Source of the DNA: a virus
IMG/VR virus record: IMGVR_UViG_3300003895_000015
Location: 1-44,487 of that record
Length of the DNA: 44,487 nucleotides
Direction: 5' to 3' (one strand)
Below the pieces are notes generated by a model. That model worked only from the letters and a program-made list of their open reading frames with translations, made no database searches and was not told the origin of the DNA. The position numbers were made by a program, and so were the translations under genes. This document shows positions 7,499 through 13,759 of this stretch, one piece after another. The number at the start of each line of letters is the position of its first letter. Within the stretch, counting starts at the first letter, position 1.

Positions 7499-8073
7499 GC
7501 TGCCACCTCACGAGGTGCAGCCATGGCCGACAGTGATTGGTAGATTTGGCTGACGTACTTAGCCTGGTGAATTGCATCGTCCAAAGCGTTGTGTGCAACA
7601 CCGGCGATTTGTGAGTGCTTGGGGTCGATACCCAGCAGTGAGCGGCCAAGGTCGACGATGGTGCGAACACAGCGCTCGTTGGAATAGCGCCAAGGCAACT
7701 TGATGCCAACTGCAGCAAACGCTGTGGCAAGGATGGCGCAATCAAAGCTTGGACCATTGCCCCACACAAACGGCTTGTGTTCTTCGCTGTGGATCTCAAT
7801 CCACGCAGCAAATTGGTGCAGGGCAACGGCCACAGGCAGCGCATTAGGGCAGTTGAGAGCGGCACGAACTACCTCACTCTGCTTTTCCCACCACGCGACA
7901 GTGTTTTCGTCAACATCCATCCATGTATCTTCGCAGCTACGGCGAGTCACAGTGCGATAGAATTTTTCGCCAAGCTCGCCTGTTGCCGGGTTGAAGAACA
8001 CGGCTCCGATGCTAACCAGAGCGGCGTTCTTGGCAGTGCTCAGCGTTTCGATGTCGATCATGATGTGGTTCAT
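7495..8073 (-). CDS. DEDDh-type 3'-5' exonuclease
   Basis: A 192-aa RNase H-fold exonuclease. The catalytic set is visible: D7 and E9 in MIDIET, D111 in GPSFDCAIL, and H161/D165 in VAHNALDDA. It resembles the phage/Rv2179c-like exoribonuclease-type family, which trims single-stranded or 3'-overhanging nucleic acid. In the early operon with ssb it probably serves phage DNA or RNA processing. The start overlaps the previous stop as ATGA. The substrate (DNA or RNA) cannot be decided. Confidence 0.85.
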   Translation of the reverse strand: MNHIMIDIETLSTAKNAALVSIGAVFFNPATGELGEKFYRTVTRRSCEDTWMDVDENTVAWWEKQSEVVRAALNCPNALPVAVALHQFAAWIEIHSEEHKPFVWGNGPSFDCAILATAFAAVGIKLPWRYSNERCVRTIVDLGRSLLGIDPKHSQIAGVAHNALDDAIHQAKYVSQIYQSLSAMAAPREVAA

Positions 8074-8747
8074 GCTGCCACCTTCAAGTCGTTCTGAATT
8101 TCGGTGAGTACCGTCGCAATGGTTGGATCCAACAGAGCGGATAAGCGCTCAAGGACTGCCAGCTTGGTTGGTAGGTTGTTGATTTCGCGTTTAGTCAGTG
8201 CAGAGCTCAGGTTGGCAAGCGCTGCCTCAATGTCTGTTGGTACAGTTCCAGTGATGGCCAGTTCAAACGCTGCGGGTACATCAACCTCGATCACGTCTTC
8301 AACCACCTCGACGGCTGCCAGGACTGGAATTGCTTTCCAGTAGCCGTTGCCATACTTCTGAGCTAATCGACGTGATTTAAGCTCGTTCAGCAATGAGCGA
8401 ACTACGCGCACATCGATACCAGACGCTTCGGCAATCTTTGTTGCCGATACTGGCTCGGCCATAAATTGAAGTAGAGCCTCAGCCTCAGGCGCTTGTTGCT
8501 CGGCAACATCATCGCCAAGCTCCATCAACGATCCTGCTTGTGGCAAAGCGTGAGCAGCTGTCGCCATGCTTAGCGCGCGTCGGCCAGTGTCAGTGATGGC
8601 CAGCTTGACGCCCTCCTCTTCAACCAGATCTTGAGCAATCAGCGATGTCACCATATCGCCAAGCACTTCAGGGTCTACGCCAATCGTCCGCGCCAGTACC
8701 GGTGGTGTCATTGGCCGCTCGGCCAGTGCACTTAAAATTTCCTTCAT
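8070..8747 (-). CDS. Winged-helix early protein, 225 aa
   Basis: Two helix-turn-helix-like segments are visible: residues 1-60 (PPVLARTIGVDPEVLGDMVTSLI) and about 88-130 (ATKIAEASGIDVRVVRSLLNELKS followed by a wing). The C-terminal third is helical (LTKREINNLPTKLAVLERLSALL). Such tandem winged-helix proteins are found in phage early regions as DNA-binding accessory or regulatory factors, but I cannot name a family. It is coupled to the exonuclease gene through an ATGA overlap. Confidence 0.65.
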   Translation of the reverse strand: MKEILSALAERPMTPPVLARTIGVDPEVLGDMVTSLIAQDLVEEEGVKLAITDTGRRALSMATAAHALPQAGSLMELGDDVAEQQAPEAEALLQFMAEPVSATKIAEASGIDVRVVRSLLNELKSRRLAQKYGNGYWKAIPVLAAVEVVEDVIEVDVPAAFELAITGTVPTDIEAALANLSSALTKREINNLPTKLAVLERLSALLDPTIATVLTEIQNDLKVAA

Positions 8748-8754
8748 AACTACC

Positions 8755-9018
8755 TCAAGCTGCTCGGTGGATGTTTTCTTTGGATGCCAATTCGCGGCAC
8801 TTGTCGATGTGCAGCGCTAAATCGGACAGATGGACCAGCCACGGGCTTTTTTGGCTTGAGCTGAGTCGGAACGCGGGTACAGGCAATGTGCACTTCTGAG
8901 CGCTTACAGACGCCTTCTGAGAGGACATGCCGAAATATTGGTTACAGATGCTTTCGAGCGTCACGGTTGCTTGGCCATTGAATTGAGCCATAAGCATCCA
9001 AAGGGTTGGGCTAGTCAT
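8755..9018 (-). CDS. PrtN-like transcriptional activator
   Basis: An 87-aa protein whose pattern (LWMLMAQFNGQATVTLESIC, YFGMSS, LPVPAFRLSSSQKSPW, HLSDLALHIDKCRE) matches the pyocin activator PrtN family. PrtN activates R/F-pyocin genes in Pseudomonas, and similar small proteins are found in many prophage early operons. The ATG at 9018 has GAGGT about seven bases upstream; the longer in-frame reading to 9120 overlaps the next gene and was not used. Because no other excisionase candidate is next to the integrase, a directionality-factor role is also possible. Confidence 0.75.
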   Translation of the reverse strand: MTSPTLWMLMAQFNGQATVTLESICNQYFGMSSQKASVSAQKCTLPVPAFRLSSSQKSPWLVHLSDLALHIDKCRELASKENIHRAA

Positions 9019-9028
9019 AATTCGGACC

Positions 9029-9394
9029 TCACGCATTGGCGCCAAGACGGCGCATGACGAAGTTGCGACCTTTTTCTGAAAGGGCATAACGATTGGTATA
9101 GGTGCGCAGCAGCCAGCCAAATGAGGCCAAGTTCTCTAGGACTGACTCCGCTTGCGAGCGACAATCAAACACCCCGGATTGCAGCGCTGCGTTTATGCCG
9201 CATGCATCGTCACTTCCACCCGAATTGCGATAGATGACGTACAGTGCCGAACGCTGAATGGTAGACAGTTGTTTTTCTGTGCCAGGCAAAATGGCCTCTG
9301 CTTCAAACTGTCCATTTTGGATACATACGCGGGCTGAGTAGCCTGTATTGTGTGTGATGCTTTCCTTTATCATTACTGCTGACTGCAAGCTCAT
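9029..9394 (-). CDS. First gene of the left early operon, 121 aa, unknown
   Basis: A 121-aa protein with a C-terminal winged-helix-like part (SQAESVLENLASFGWLLRTYTNRYALSEKGRNFVMRRL), the pattern of a DNA-binding wHTH. The N-terminus is short and not recognised. The ATG at 9394 has a strong GGAGG five bases upstream, directly behind the left promoter. As the first gene of the operon it may be an early regulator. It contains no N-like Arg-rich region. Confidence 0.65.
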   Translation of the reverse strand: MSLQSAVMIKESITHNTGYSARVCIQNGQFEAEAILPGTEKQLSTIQRSALYVIYRNSGGSDDACGINAALQSGVFDCRSQAESVLENLASFGWLLRTYTNRYALSEKGRNFVMRRLGANA

Positions 9395-9410
9395 GTGAAC
9401 CTCCGTGGTT

Positions 9411-9494
9411 ATAATCGCTATGCAGTGAATATAATCACCCTCAAATCCGATGTCAACCACAAATGATGAATATATTCACCGCTTGGATATTTTT
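9411..9494. promoter_or_regulatory. Left operators of the early operon
   Basis: Palindromic sites overlap and precede the left promoter: GTGAATATAATCAC at 9425-9438, and TGAATATATTCA (a perfect 12-bp palindrome) at 9467-9478. Half-sites of the form ATAATCRCY recur at 9411-9419 and 9431-9439. The same half-site occurs at 9941-10015 and 11456-11536, so one repressor family probably controls all three loci. Confidence 0.65.
9428..9456 (-). promoter_or_regulatory. Left early promoter
   Basis: On the minus strand TTGACA (9456-9451) and TATATT (9433-9428) are separated by exactly 17 bp, a near-perfect sigma-70 promoter about 35 bp before the first leftward gene. The -10 box lies inside an operator palindrome. 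Confidence 0.85.
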
Positions 9495-9781
9495 TCAATC
9501 AGCTGAGAAATGCTTGAATTGGTTTGGTCGCAGTTAAGCAAAGTGAGGCTTCGAGCTATTTGCTCGGCTGATGGTGAGTGGCCAGCAATGCCAAGAATGT
9601 AATTGGGAGAGACTTTAAGAACGGAGCATATTGCAAGGAGCTGATCAGTCTTAAACTCTGCTCCTGACTTAATTTTAGATATTGTACCTGCGCTGTAACC
9701 CGTTGCCATAGCGAGCGAATCCCGCGTGAAGCCGGCATGCTTCATCGCTTTTGCGATTCGTTCTCCACGAGCTTTATCCAT
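9476..9781 (-). CDS. XRE-family HTH regulator, 101 aa
   Basis: A single-domain helix-turn-helix protein (FTRDSLAMATGYSAGTISKIKSGAEFKTDQLLAICSVLKVSPNYILG, residues about 18-62) with a short helical tail. No S24 peptidase domain is present, so it cannot be a RecA-cleaved repressor by itself. Its end overlaps the left operator region and its start faces the rightward 33-aa/membrane-protein cassette, whose promoter holds the operator motif. It is a likely second switch regulator that acts on the left promoter or the cassette. Confidence 0.85.
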   Translation of the reverse strand: MDKARGERIAKAMKHAGFTRDSLAMATGYSAGTISKIKSGAEFKTDQLLAICSVLKVSPNYILGIAGHSPSAEQIARSLTLLNCDQTNSSISQLIEKISKR

Positions 9782-9922
9782 CGAATAGTCTCAACAGGTT
9801 ATGGATTTCGACCATACAGCAAGTCAGGCTTTCCTGCCGTCAGGCTTTTAGACGGAAAACAATCAAAGCCGTCATTTTCCCAAAACGCAGATGACTCGTT
9901 GTAGCCAAGTTGTATCTATTTT

Positions 9923-10015
9923 TGGTATAAGATGATGTTCATAGTCACCGCATTGGTGATTATGATGATCAATGGAGGGATTTACAATGAAAATAATCAC
10001 TGATACAGTGATTTT
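9923..10015 (+). promoter_or_regulatory. Promoter and operators of the immunity-region cassette
   Basis: TGGTATAAG (9923-9931) is an extended -10 element; no good -35 is seen. Two dyads lie just downstream: ATAGTCACC-N5-GGTGATTAT (9941-9963) and ATAATCACT-N5-AGTGATTTT (9993-10015). The second overlaps the first codons of the 33-aa gene. A repressor bound here would block initiation or elongation. Confidence 0.6.
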
Positions 10016-10088
10016 CAGCAAGTACTGTTACTGCCCTGGCGGCGGTGATGGTGATGATGAAGACCCGCCGCCAAAGAAAACCAATTAG
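9987..10088 (+). CDS. 33-aa peptide gene heading the immunity cassette
   Basis: A short ORF with an excellent Shine-Dalgarno (GGAGGG, about seven bases before the ATG). The peptide starts MKIITDTVIFSKYCYC, then has an acidic Gly/Asp/Glu run (PGGGDGDDEDPPPKKTN). It has two cysteines spaced by one residue and no membrane segment. An operator dyad overlaps codons 3-9, so part of the sequence may be constrained as DNA. It could be a real microprotein, a leader peptide for the downstream membrane gene, or both. Not recognised. Confidence 0.55.
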   Translation: MKIITDTVIFSKYCYCPGGGDGDDEDPPPKKTN

Positions 10089-10109
10089 CATCGGGCCACG
10101 GAGGGTGTG

Positions 10110-10661
10110 ATGGAGTCGTGCGTTGTTCAATCAGGTCTTTTTGGGATAGGTAATCTCTACCTTTACACCTTAGTCGTATTGGCCGGAATTGCATTTACCA
10201 AGCGGAATCTATCTGGGTTCTGGCTCGCTTCCGTCACAGCCCTTTTTTACGCAATATCAAAAGCTTACCACTGTGAAATAAAAGCCTTTGATCAATGGCA
10301 TGTGCTTCGGTACCTTTTTTGGGTAGGGCTGGACTTACTGTATTTATGTACAGTATATTTGTGGGTGAGCAAGGCTTGGATTATTAAAAAACCAGTGTTG
10401 CAAGGGTTGCTCATCCTGCATTTGTTCATGTGGTTTTTGCATTGTGCACGCATCGTCGACATCCACTTGCTACCCAGTCTTGATATGAAAGACGCATATG
10501 GGATCGGAATTGCAGTGTCTAACTTTTTTATTGTGTTACTTGTGGTAGCCCAAGTTATTCCAAGCCAGAAGGATTTAAGGGGGGATTATGGAAACAACAA
10601 TCGTACTAATCGCGATCGGTCTCGTGGTGGCAGCTTCGCTGCTCGCAATCAAGGCCTTTAA
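10110..10661 (+). CDS. Five-helix membrane protein in the immunity region
   Basis: A 183-aa integral membrane protein with hydrophobic segments at about 12-29, 36-52, 67-86, 95-111 and 130-150, and a polar, Arg/Asn-rich tail. The ATG at 10110 follows GGAGGG closely. Its place between the two repressor genes is where lambda keeps rexAB, so a superinfection-exclusion or defence role is a reasonable inference, but I see no RexB similarity. Its last 74 bases overlap the next gene, so the two are probably translated together. A LexA-like box lies inside the gene. Confidence 0.75.
   Translation: MESCVVQSGLFGIGNLYLYTLVVLAGIAFTKRNLSGFWLASVTALFYAISKAYHCEIKAFDQWHVLRYLFWVGLDLLYLCTVYLWVSKAWIIKKPVLQGLLILHLFMWFLHCARIVDIHLLPSLDMKDAYGIGIAVSNFFIVLLVVAQVIPSQKDLRGDYGNNNRTNRDRSRGGSFAARNQGL
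10338..10353. promoter_or_regulatory. LexA-like box inside the membrane-protein gene
   Basis: CTGT-ATTTATGT-ACAG fits CTGT-N8-ACAG. The flanks extend it to TACTG...CAGTA, the full outer consensus of E. coli LexA sites. It lies in coding sequence, about 235 bp before the next gene, so its role is uncertain. Confidence 0.5.
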
Positions 10662-10884
10662 AAAATCGGGAAAAAAAGGACTTCAGCCTTTAAATAGCAA
10701 TGCTTTTGGCGAGGCCGCGATTCAACTTTTGCGAGACATGCGGGCAGCCGAAAGCATCAACGATAAAGGTCGCCGCATTCCACGAAACATTGAGTTGATT
10801 GAAGAGCGAAACCGACTTTTGGATTGTATTGACGATCAGAAGCGTCAACATTTGATAAATGAATACTCTGATAACTGCGCATAA
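10588..10884 (+). CDS. Membrane-anchored cassette protein, 98 aa
   Basis: A 98-aa protein with one N-terminal membrane segment (residues 4-21, TIVLIAIGLVVAASLLAI), a lysine-rich border and a cytoplasmic helical domain rich in charged residues (RDMRAAESINDKGRRIPRNIELIEERNRLL). A strong G-rich Shine-Dalgarno precedes the ATG. It overlaps the end of the five-helix protein gene and is the last gene of the cassette. The family is not recognised; an effector or partner of the membrane protein is the simplest guess. Confidence 0.7.
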   Translation: METTIVLIAIGLVVAASLLAIKAFKKSGKKGLQPLNSNAFGEAAIQLLRDMRAAESINDKGRRIPRNIELIEERNRLLDCIDDQKRQHLINEYSDNCA

Positions 10885-10900
10885 AACTGCACAGGCGGAA

Positions 10901-10927
10901 AATAAAAAAGGCGGTAATACCGCCTTT
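10901..10927 (-). terminator. Terminator of the repressor gene
   Basis: AAAGGCGGT AAT ACCGCCTTT hairpin (10907-10927) followed by TTTTTTATTTT on the minus strand, directly after the leftward repressor gene. On the plus strand the T-run is weak, so it may only partly end the cassette transcript. Confidence 0.85.
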
Positions 10928-10929
10928 GT

Positions 10930-11382
10930 TTACTTCATGAACTCTCTCGTTATCCGAGCTACCTCAGCATAACGCTCCGCCTCAGGAACATCGTTTTGCT
11001 TCGCGAAATAGATGTAACTGGCCAGCGAGCTTTCAAAGTCAAAATTCTCAATCCCTTCACTCTCGGCGATATGTCGAACAAGCTTCAATGATTCAGCTAA
11101 AACAGCCAGGTCAAACTTCGTTTGGCTTTTCGCGCCGTAGTTAAACGATGGATTAAGCATATCGTAAGCAGGTACCTTCAAAGCTGCGCTTATTGCCTCA
11201 AGCTTGTCCAGCGAAAGGTTAATCGGCTCGTCGTTTTCCTTCAGCATGCTGTTGCAGTAAGTTTTTTCTATCTGCTTTTTGTGTTCCGCAGCCAGTTTTG
11301 ACAAAGCTGTCCCACTAGTTACACCTTGAGCGCGTGCAACGGACAGAAAATTCCGTTTAAAGACCTCTTTTAACGTAGCCAT
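10930..11382 (-). CDS. Putative CI-like repressor, 150 aa, without peptidase domain
   Basis: The N-terminal half looks like an HTH protein (LSVARAQGVTSGTALSKLAAEHKKQIEKTYCNSML, then a KLEAISAALKVPAYDML helix typical of XRE-type repressors). The C-terminal half is helical and acidic. The length and content leave no room for the S24 self-cleavage domain of lambda CI. It lies leftward, divergent from the Cro-like gene across an operator-rich gap, which is the classic repressor position. I chose the ATG at 11382 (GGTGGG just upstream) over the longer frame. Confidence 0.75.
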   Translation of the reverse strand: MATLKEVFKRNFLSVARAQGVTSGTALSKLAAEHKKQIEKTYCNSMLKENDEPINLSLDKLEAISAALKVPAYDMLNPSFNYGAKSQTKFDLAVLAESLKLVRHIAESEGIENFDFESSLASYIYFAKQNDVPEAERYAEVARITREFMK

Positions 11383-11413
11383 ACACCCACCAAACCTAAA
11401 AGTATTCAAAAAA

Positions 11414-11536
11414 ATATATCACTTTGATACTGATGTTAACAAGCAAACGGACAAAATAATAACCGCTTTGGTGATTCTTTTCACTTGATCTCTCAGCAAT
11501 CTTCGGCCAATATAATCACTGCAAAAGTGAATATAT
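11414..11536. promoter_or_regulatory. Right operator region between repressor and Cro-like genes
   Basis: Three dyads share one half-site: a weak one at 11414-11437, ATAATAACC-N5-GGTGATTCT at 11456-11478, and ATATAATCACT-N5-AGTGAATATAT at 11510-11536 (11-bp arms, one mismatch). A perfect TATAAT -10 box (11511-11516) for the rightward Cro-like gene sits inside the last dyad; no convincing -35 was found. Confidence 0.7.
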
Positions 11537-11546
11537 CGGTATTTCC

Positions 11547-11768
11547 ATGTCAAAAAAATCTCAACTACTTGATGCTGCTCGAGAAATTGTTCAACAGCAT
11601 TCGCAGCTAAAAACGATTCATGACCTGTCAAAGCGATCAGGCCTAAGTCGTTCATATCTTCAACATTTTGCGAACGGAAAGATTATAACCCCCGGCGTAA
11701 CTCAAGTTGAGAGTATTTTGCGTGCAGAACAGCATCCTGTTATCGAACAGATAGACGCTTTGTGCTGA
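11547..11768 (+). CDS. Cro-like HTH regulator
   Basis: A 73-aa single-domain helix-turn-helix protein (IHDLSKRSGLSRSYLQHFANGKIITPGVTQVESILRA). Size, position (first rightward gene) and divergent orientation to the repressor match a Cro-type antagonist that binds the same operators. The -10 box and operator lie just upstream; the Shine-Dalgarno is weak. It is assigned by position and fold, not by close sequence similarity. Confidence 0.8.
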   Translation: MSKKSQLLDAAREIVQQHSQLKTIHDLSKRSGLSRSYLQHFANGKIITPGVTQVESILRAEQHPVIEQIDALC

Positions 11769-11942
11769 AAAAATCCGCGCCTGTTCGGTGCTGCCACGTT
11801 AGCCAGTTTCCCGCGCGTGGATCCACAGCGTAAGCAGGTAGTCACCGTTCAGCTTTGTAAGACCGGCTGAATACGGATACGCGAGTTGAGGTTGCGACTC
11901 GGACGACAGGACAACCTGACAGCTGGAACAGACAGCTCAGTT

Positions 11943-12012
11943 GCATTGAAATGCAGATGGCCAAACCCAACAGGGTTAAATCGATTTGTAATGGTCGTCT
12001 GCATTTCAATGC
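11943..12012. repeat. 15-bp perfect inverted repeat, 40-bp spacer
   Basis: GCATTGAAATGCAGA (11943-11957) and its exact reverse complement (11998-12012). Each arm also contains the smaller dyad GCATT-N2-AATGC, so the arms could be two protein-binding sites as well as a long RNA stem. Confidence 0.75.
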
Positions 12013-12061
12013 GATTGCGCGTGACTGCCATAGATGGTGCAGCGCTGCTGTTCGCAGCCCT

Positions 12062-12093
12062 AGAAAAAATAAAACCCCAGCTGCAACTGGGGT
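12062..12093 (-). terminator. Hairpin terminator, stronger on the minus strand
   Basis: AAACCCCAG-CTGCAA-CTGGGGTTT stem. On the minus strand it is followed by TATTTTTT, a proper terminator tail; on the plus strand only TTT follows. A leftward transcript from the O-like gene would stop here, recalling lambda oop RNA. Confidence 0.55.
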
Positions 12094-12125
12094 TTCAGAG
12101 ACATACCAAACCTTGAGGAGATCAT

Positions 12126-12983
12126 ATGTCTGTAGCAACTAATGTAATTCCTTTGCGAACCGGTGTCAAACCGGAGGGGGCCGTGGTGGCTGATATCGAG
12201 AACGGCTATTGCAAACTGGCCAATGAGCTACTGGATAGCATCTGCCAGTTGGATATCAGTGGTAGCCAATACCAAGTATTGATGGCAGTCATCCGCTGCA
12301 CCTATGGCTACAACAAAAAGGAAGATCGAGTCACTAACACGTACCTGGTCACACTTACTGGCCTATCAGAAAAAGCTGTGCGTGATGCGTTAAATACATT
12401 GTCAGAACGCAACGTAATTACCTGTGAAAAACAGGGCATTATGAAGCTCATTTCGGTTAATAAAGTTGTCAGCGATTGGTCTGTTAAGTCAAACAAGGCG
12501 GCCAACATGCGCAAAGGGACGGAGCAAATGCACCGGAGCAAATGCTCCACACAAGCGGAGCAAATGCTCCGCGAAGATGGAGCAAATGCACCAAAAAGAT
12601 GGAGCAAATGCACCAACACCAAAGACAACTTAAATACAACTAACCAAATACAACCTACAAAAGACAACCAGCGCGCTACCGCTCCAAAAAATCTGGATTA
12701 CAGCCAGTGGCCTTCAATGCCATCAGAGCAAACACTGAAAGACTGGTTTGCAATGCGGAAAAACAAAAAGGCGCTGGTTTCGCAAACCGTGATCAACCGA
12801 ATGGCCAAACAACTTCAAATCGCCGCGAACGCAGGCCTCACCGTTGATGATTGCTTGGCTGAAGCCGTGACTCGTGGTTGGACTGGTTTTGAAGCGGAGT
12901 GGATGATTCGTCGTGGCAACCAGGCACAAACTCGGTTCCCGCAAGCATTTGCTGGCCAAAACTACGTATCGGGAGATCTGTGA
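12126..12983 (+). CDS. Phage replication initiator (O-like)
   Basis: A 285-aa protein whose N-terminal part (ENGYCKLANELLDSICQLDISGSQYQVLMAVIRCTYGYNKKED) is the typical phage replication protein O winged-helix domain that binds origin iterons. The middle (about 130-165) is of low complexity because it is encoded by the iterons. The C-terminus would recruit the helicase loader. A strong GAGGAG ribosome site precedes the ATG. The stop overlaps the DnaC-like start (TGATG), as in other O/loader pairs. Confidence 0.9.
   Translation: MSVATNVIPLRTGVKPEGAVVADIENGYCKLANELLDSICQLDISGSQYQVLMAVIRCTYGYNKKEDRVTNTYLVTLTGLSEKAVRDALNTLSERNVITCEKQGIMKLISVNKVVSDWSVKSNKAANMRKGTEQMHRSKCSTQAEQMLREDGANAPKRWSKCTNTKDNLNTTNQIQPTKDNQRATAPKNLDYSQWPSMPSEQTLKDWFAMRKNKKALVSQTVINRMAKQLQIAANAGLTVDDCLAEAVTRGWTGFEAEWMIRRGNQAQTRFPQAFAGQNYVSGDL
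12521..12614 (+). repeat. Replication origin iterons inside the O-like gene
   Basis: Five copies of GGAGCAAATGCWCC start at 12521, 12535, 12557, 12579 and 12601; the last four are exactly 22 bp apart. Copies two and three (GGAGC-AAAT-GCTCC) are perfect dyads. An A-rich, G-poor stretch (about 12615-12680) follows as a likely unwinding element, the same layout as the lambda origin. Confidence 0.9.
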
Positions 12984-13759
12984 TGCGAATGATTGATTCC
13001 ATGCCATTAGTTCCAGAAGCGGGAGTTTGCGCTGAGCACGGGCCGTTTAATTTTAGATATCAACCGATGGGGCCAAAATTCTTCGTGTCTGATACCTGCC
13101 CACAGTGCGCGGCTGCGCTCAAAGTCAAAGAGCAAAACGATGATGCGGCGCGTCGTCAACGTGAAGAACAAGCGCGTGTTGAGCGTAAGCGTTGTGAAGC
13201 CGGTGTTGGCTTGCGCTATGTCCAATCATGCTTTGAATCGTTCGTTGCAGAAACCCACGAGCAAAGAAAAGCATTGTCTGAATGCGTTGCATACGCAGAT
13301 CACATTGCCGGTGGCGGTCATGCCAATTTGGTGATGTCTGGCCAAGTCGGGACTGGCAAAACCATGCTGGCGTGCGCAATGGTAAATCGCCTCCTGTCTT
13401 CTGGCCGGCGCGTTCGGATTGTCAATCTTGGCCACATCGTTCGCGATATTAAGGATTCATGGCAAAAAACCGGCTGCAAAACAGAAACAGACATCATCAG
13501 AGAGCTTGTCCAGCTTGATCTGTTGGTGATTGATGAAGTTGGCCAGCAGCGTGGTACCGAAACTGAACTTCTTCTGATTTTCGAAATTATCGACGGCCGG
13601 TACAAGGCTATGTTGCCAACCGTCCTGATCTCAAACTTGGACAAGAAAGGAATTGTCGAAGCCATCGGTGAGCGAGCATTCGATCGCTTGCGCCAAGACG
13701 GCGGCAAATTGGTTGCATTCAACTGGGGCAGCATGCGCGGCCTTCGGAGAACAGCATGA
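12983..13759 (+). CDS. DnaC-like helicase loader (AAA+ ATPase)
   Basis: A 258-aa AAA+ protein with Walker A GQVGTGKT (120-127) and Walker B LLVIDE (180-185), close to DnaC/IstB-type loaders. The N-terminal region has C16/H19 and C39-x2-C42, a possible zinc-binding site for contact with the O-like protein or the host DnaB. It would load the replicative helicase at the phage origin. I chose the ATG at 12983 in the TGATG overlap; the reading that starts at 12899 lies inside the O-like gene. Confidence 0.92.
   Translation: MRMIDSMPLVPEAGVCAEHGPFNFRYQPMGPKFFVSDTCPQCAAALKVKEQNDDAARRQREEQARVERKRCEAGVGLRYVQSCFESFVAETHEQRKALSECVAYADHIAGGGHANLVMSGQVGTGKTMLACAMVNRLLSSGRRVRIVNLGHIVRDIKDSWQKTGCKTETDIIRELVQLDLLVIDEVGQQRGTETELLLIFEIIDGRYKAMLPTVLISNLDKKGIVEAIGERAFDRLRQDGGKLVAFNWGSMRGLRRTA

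Larger units (their letters stand above)
11769..12125 (+). other. 357-bp gene-free leader between cro-like and O-like genes
   Basis: No credible ORF is seen: every frame is short or lacks a ribosome site. The stretch is rich in pairing sequence: CCACG...CGTGG near 11801-11825, a 15-bp inverted repeat at 11943-12012, and a hairpin at 12067-12093. Lambdoid phages place N/nut or put antitermination sites here, and no N-like gene is found, so an RNA-based antiterminator or a small RNA is a reasonable inference. Confidence 0.5.

Noticed and set aside
9019-9120. N-terminal extension of the PrtN-like protein
   Set aside because: The extra 34 residues overlap the preceding gene in another frame, and the ATG at 9018 has a good ribosome site and matches the family start.
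11419-11655. 78-codon minus-strand ORF over the right operator region
   Set aside because: It covers operators and the Cro-like gene on the other strand and has no ribosome site.
12521-12614. Regular short repeats that could suggest a CRISPR array
   Set aside because: Repeats are 14 bp with 0- or 8-bp spacers, far below CRISPR sizes, and lie in a replication initiator gene as origin iterons.
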